Shown piece by piece: positions 63,884 to 64,000 of a stretch of 64,000 bases of DNA; the first letter of the stretch is position 1; each line of letters starts with the position of its first letter. This DNA is from Paenibacillus sp. J5C2022 (lineage in GTDB: Bacteria; Bacillota; Bacilli; Paenibacillales; Paenibacillaceae): assembly GCF_025567625.1 (NCBI RefSeq), contig NZ_JAOQJC010000032.1, positions 25,257-89,256 on the forward strand. Direction: 5' to 3'. The notes below the pieces were generated by a model. It worked only from the letters and a program-made list of their open reading frames with translations, did not search any database and was not told where the DNA came from. Both the position numbers and the translations under genes were made by a program.

Positions 63884-63962
63884 GGGATAGTTGTACGATT
63901 TTTCGTACAACTATCCCCTTCATCACGTTGGCATTCTGGTGTTTGTATGAAATATCGTACAA
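63884..63962. promoter_or_regulatory. Pair of TTGTACGA-type palindromes
   Basis: TTGTACGATTTTTCGTACAA (63891-63910, arms extended to 63884-63917, 15 bp perfect) and TTGTATGAAATATCGTACAA (63943-63962) are two copies of one palindromic site 52 bp apart. They look like operators for a gene beyond the window end. No T tract follows. No gene is seen in 63768-64000. Confidence 0.5.
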
Positions 63963-64000
63963 GATTTACCCATTAGTCTTTTAGCCTCGTCATTTTATAC

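Noticed and set aside
63713..63910. 65-codon minus-strand frame at the end of the window
   Set aside because: Runs through the terminator of the permease operon and starts with TTG inside a palindrome; not a credible gene.

Overview
The window reads as a stretch of chromosome from a spore-forming, S-layer-bearing member of the Bacillota, most likely Paenibacillus or a close relative. The evidence is: two SLH-domain proteins, a Spo0E-like phosphatase, three tiny YjcZ-type spore proteins, strong GGAGG ribosome sites with many TTG/GTG starts, and a very high density of YesM/YesN-type two-component systems paired with carbohydrate ABC importers. No rRNA, tRNA, CRISPR array, phage or intact transposase was seen.

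Layout. 1-3092: 3' part of a large SLH surface protein. 3336-10949: YesM/YesN pair, permease-permease-lipoprotein importer, and a DUF1861 (MTP/GT108-like) propeller enzyme. 11006-11221 (minus): Spo0E-like protein. 11397-17883: second YesM/YesN pair with a lipoprotein-permease-permease importer. 17884-18479: non-coding, with an inverted-repeat element. 18480-18818 (minus): L,D-transpeptidase. 18946-23138: giant hybrid kinase with a REC-SARP partner. 23418-26991: third importer behind a cre-like site. 27742-29340: second SLH protein. 29443-31719 (minus): membrane-anchored AraC regulator. 31888-36217: gene remnant, FAD oxidoreductase, LacI regulator and several minisatellites. 36218-40123: GH2 enzyme divergent from an AraC regulator. 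40343-40462 (minus): YjcZ. 40851-51951: fourth importer with sialidase-like, AraC-sensor, pectate-lyase-like and GH106-like genes. 51986-52577: twin YjcZ genes. 52669-56622 (minus): D-amino-acid catabolism module. 56804-63712: third YesM/YesN pair with the fifth importer.

How it works together. Most of the window is glycan scavenging: membrane sensors detect an extracellular sugar, AraC-type output domains switch on an importer, and intracellular glycosidases or phosphorylases finish the job. All five importers lack an ATPase gene, so they probably share an MsmX-like ATPase encoded elsewhere. The D-amino-acid module (PAS regulator, N-acyl-D-amino acid deacylase, D-serine dehydratase-like enzyme, RidA) forms a coherent separate pathway.

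The most unusual non-coding signals are two 183-bp elements (27150-27332 and 61677-61859), each built from two direct and two inverted copies of a unit beginning TAACGG at about 50-bp spacing. A possible third relative lies at 18197-18385. Convergent 57-bp and 50-bp repeat arrays lie at 34020-34440. All functional calls are from reading the sequence and recalled family knowledge; no database search was run.
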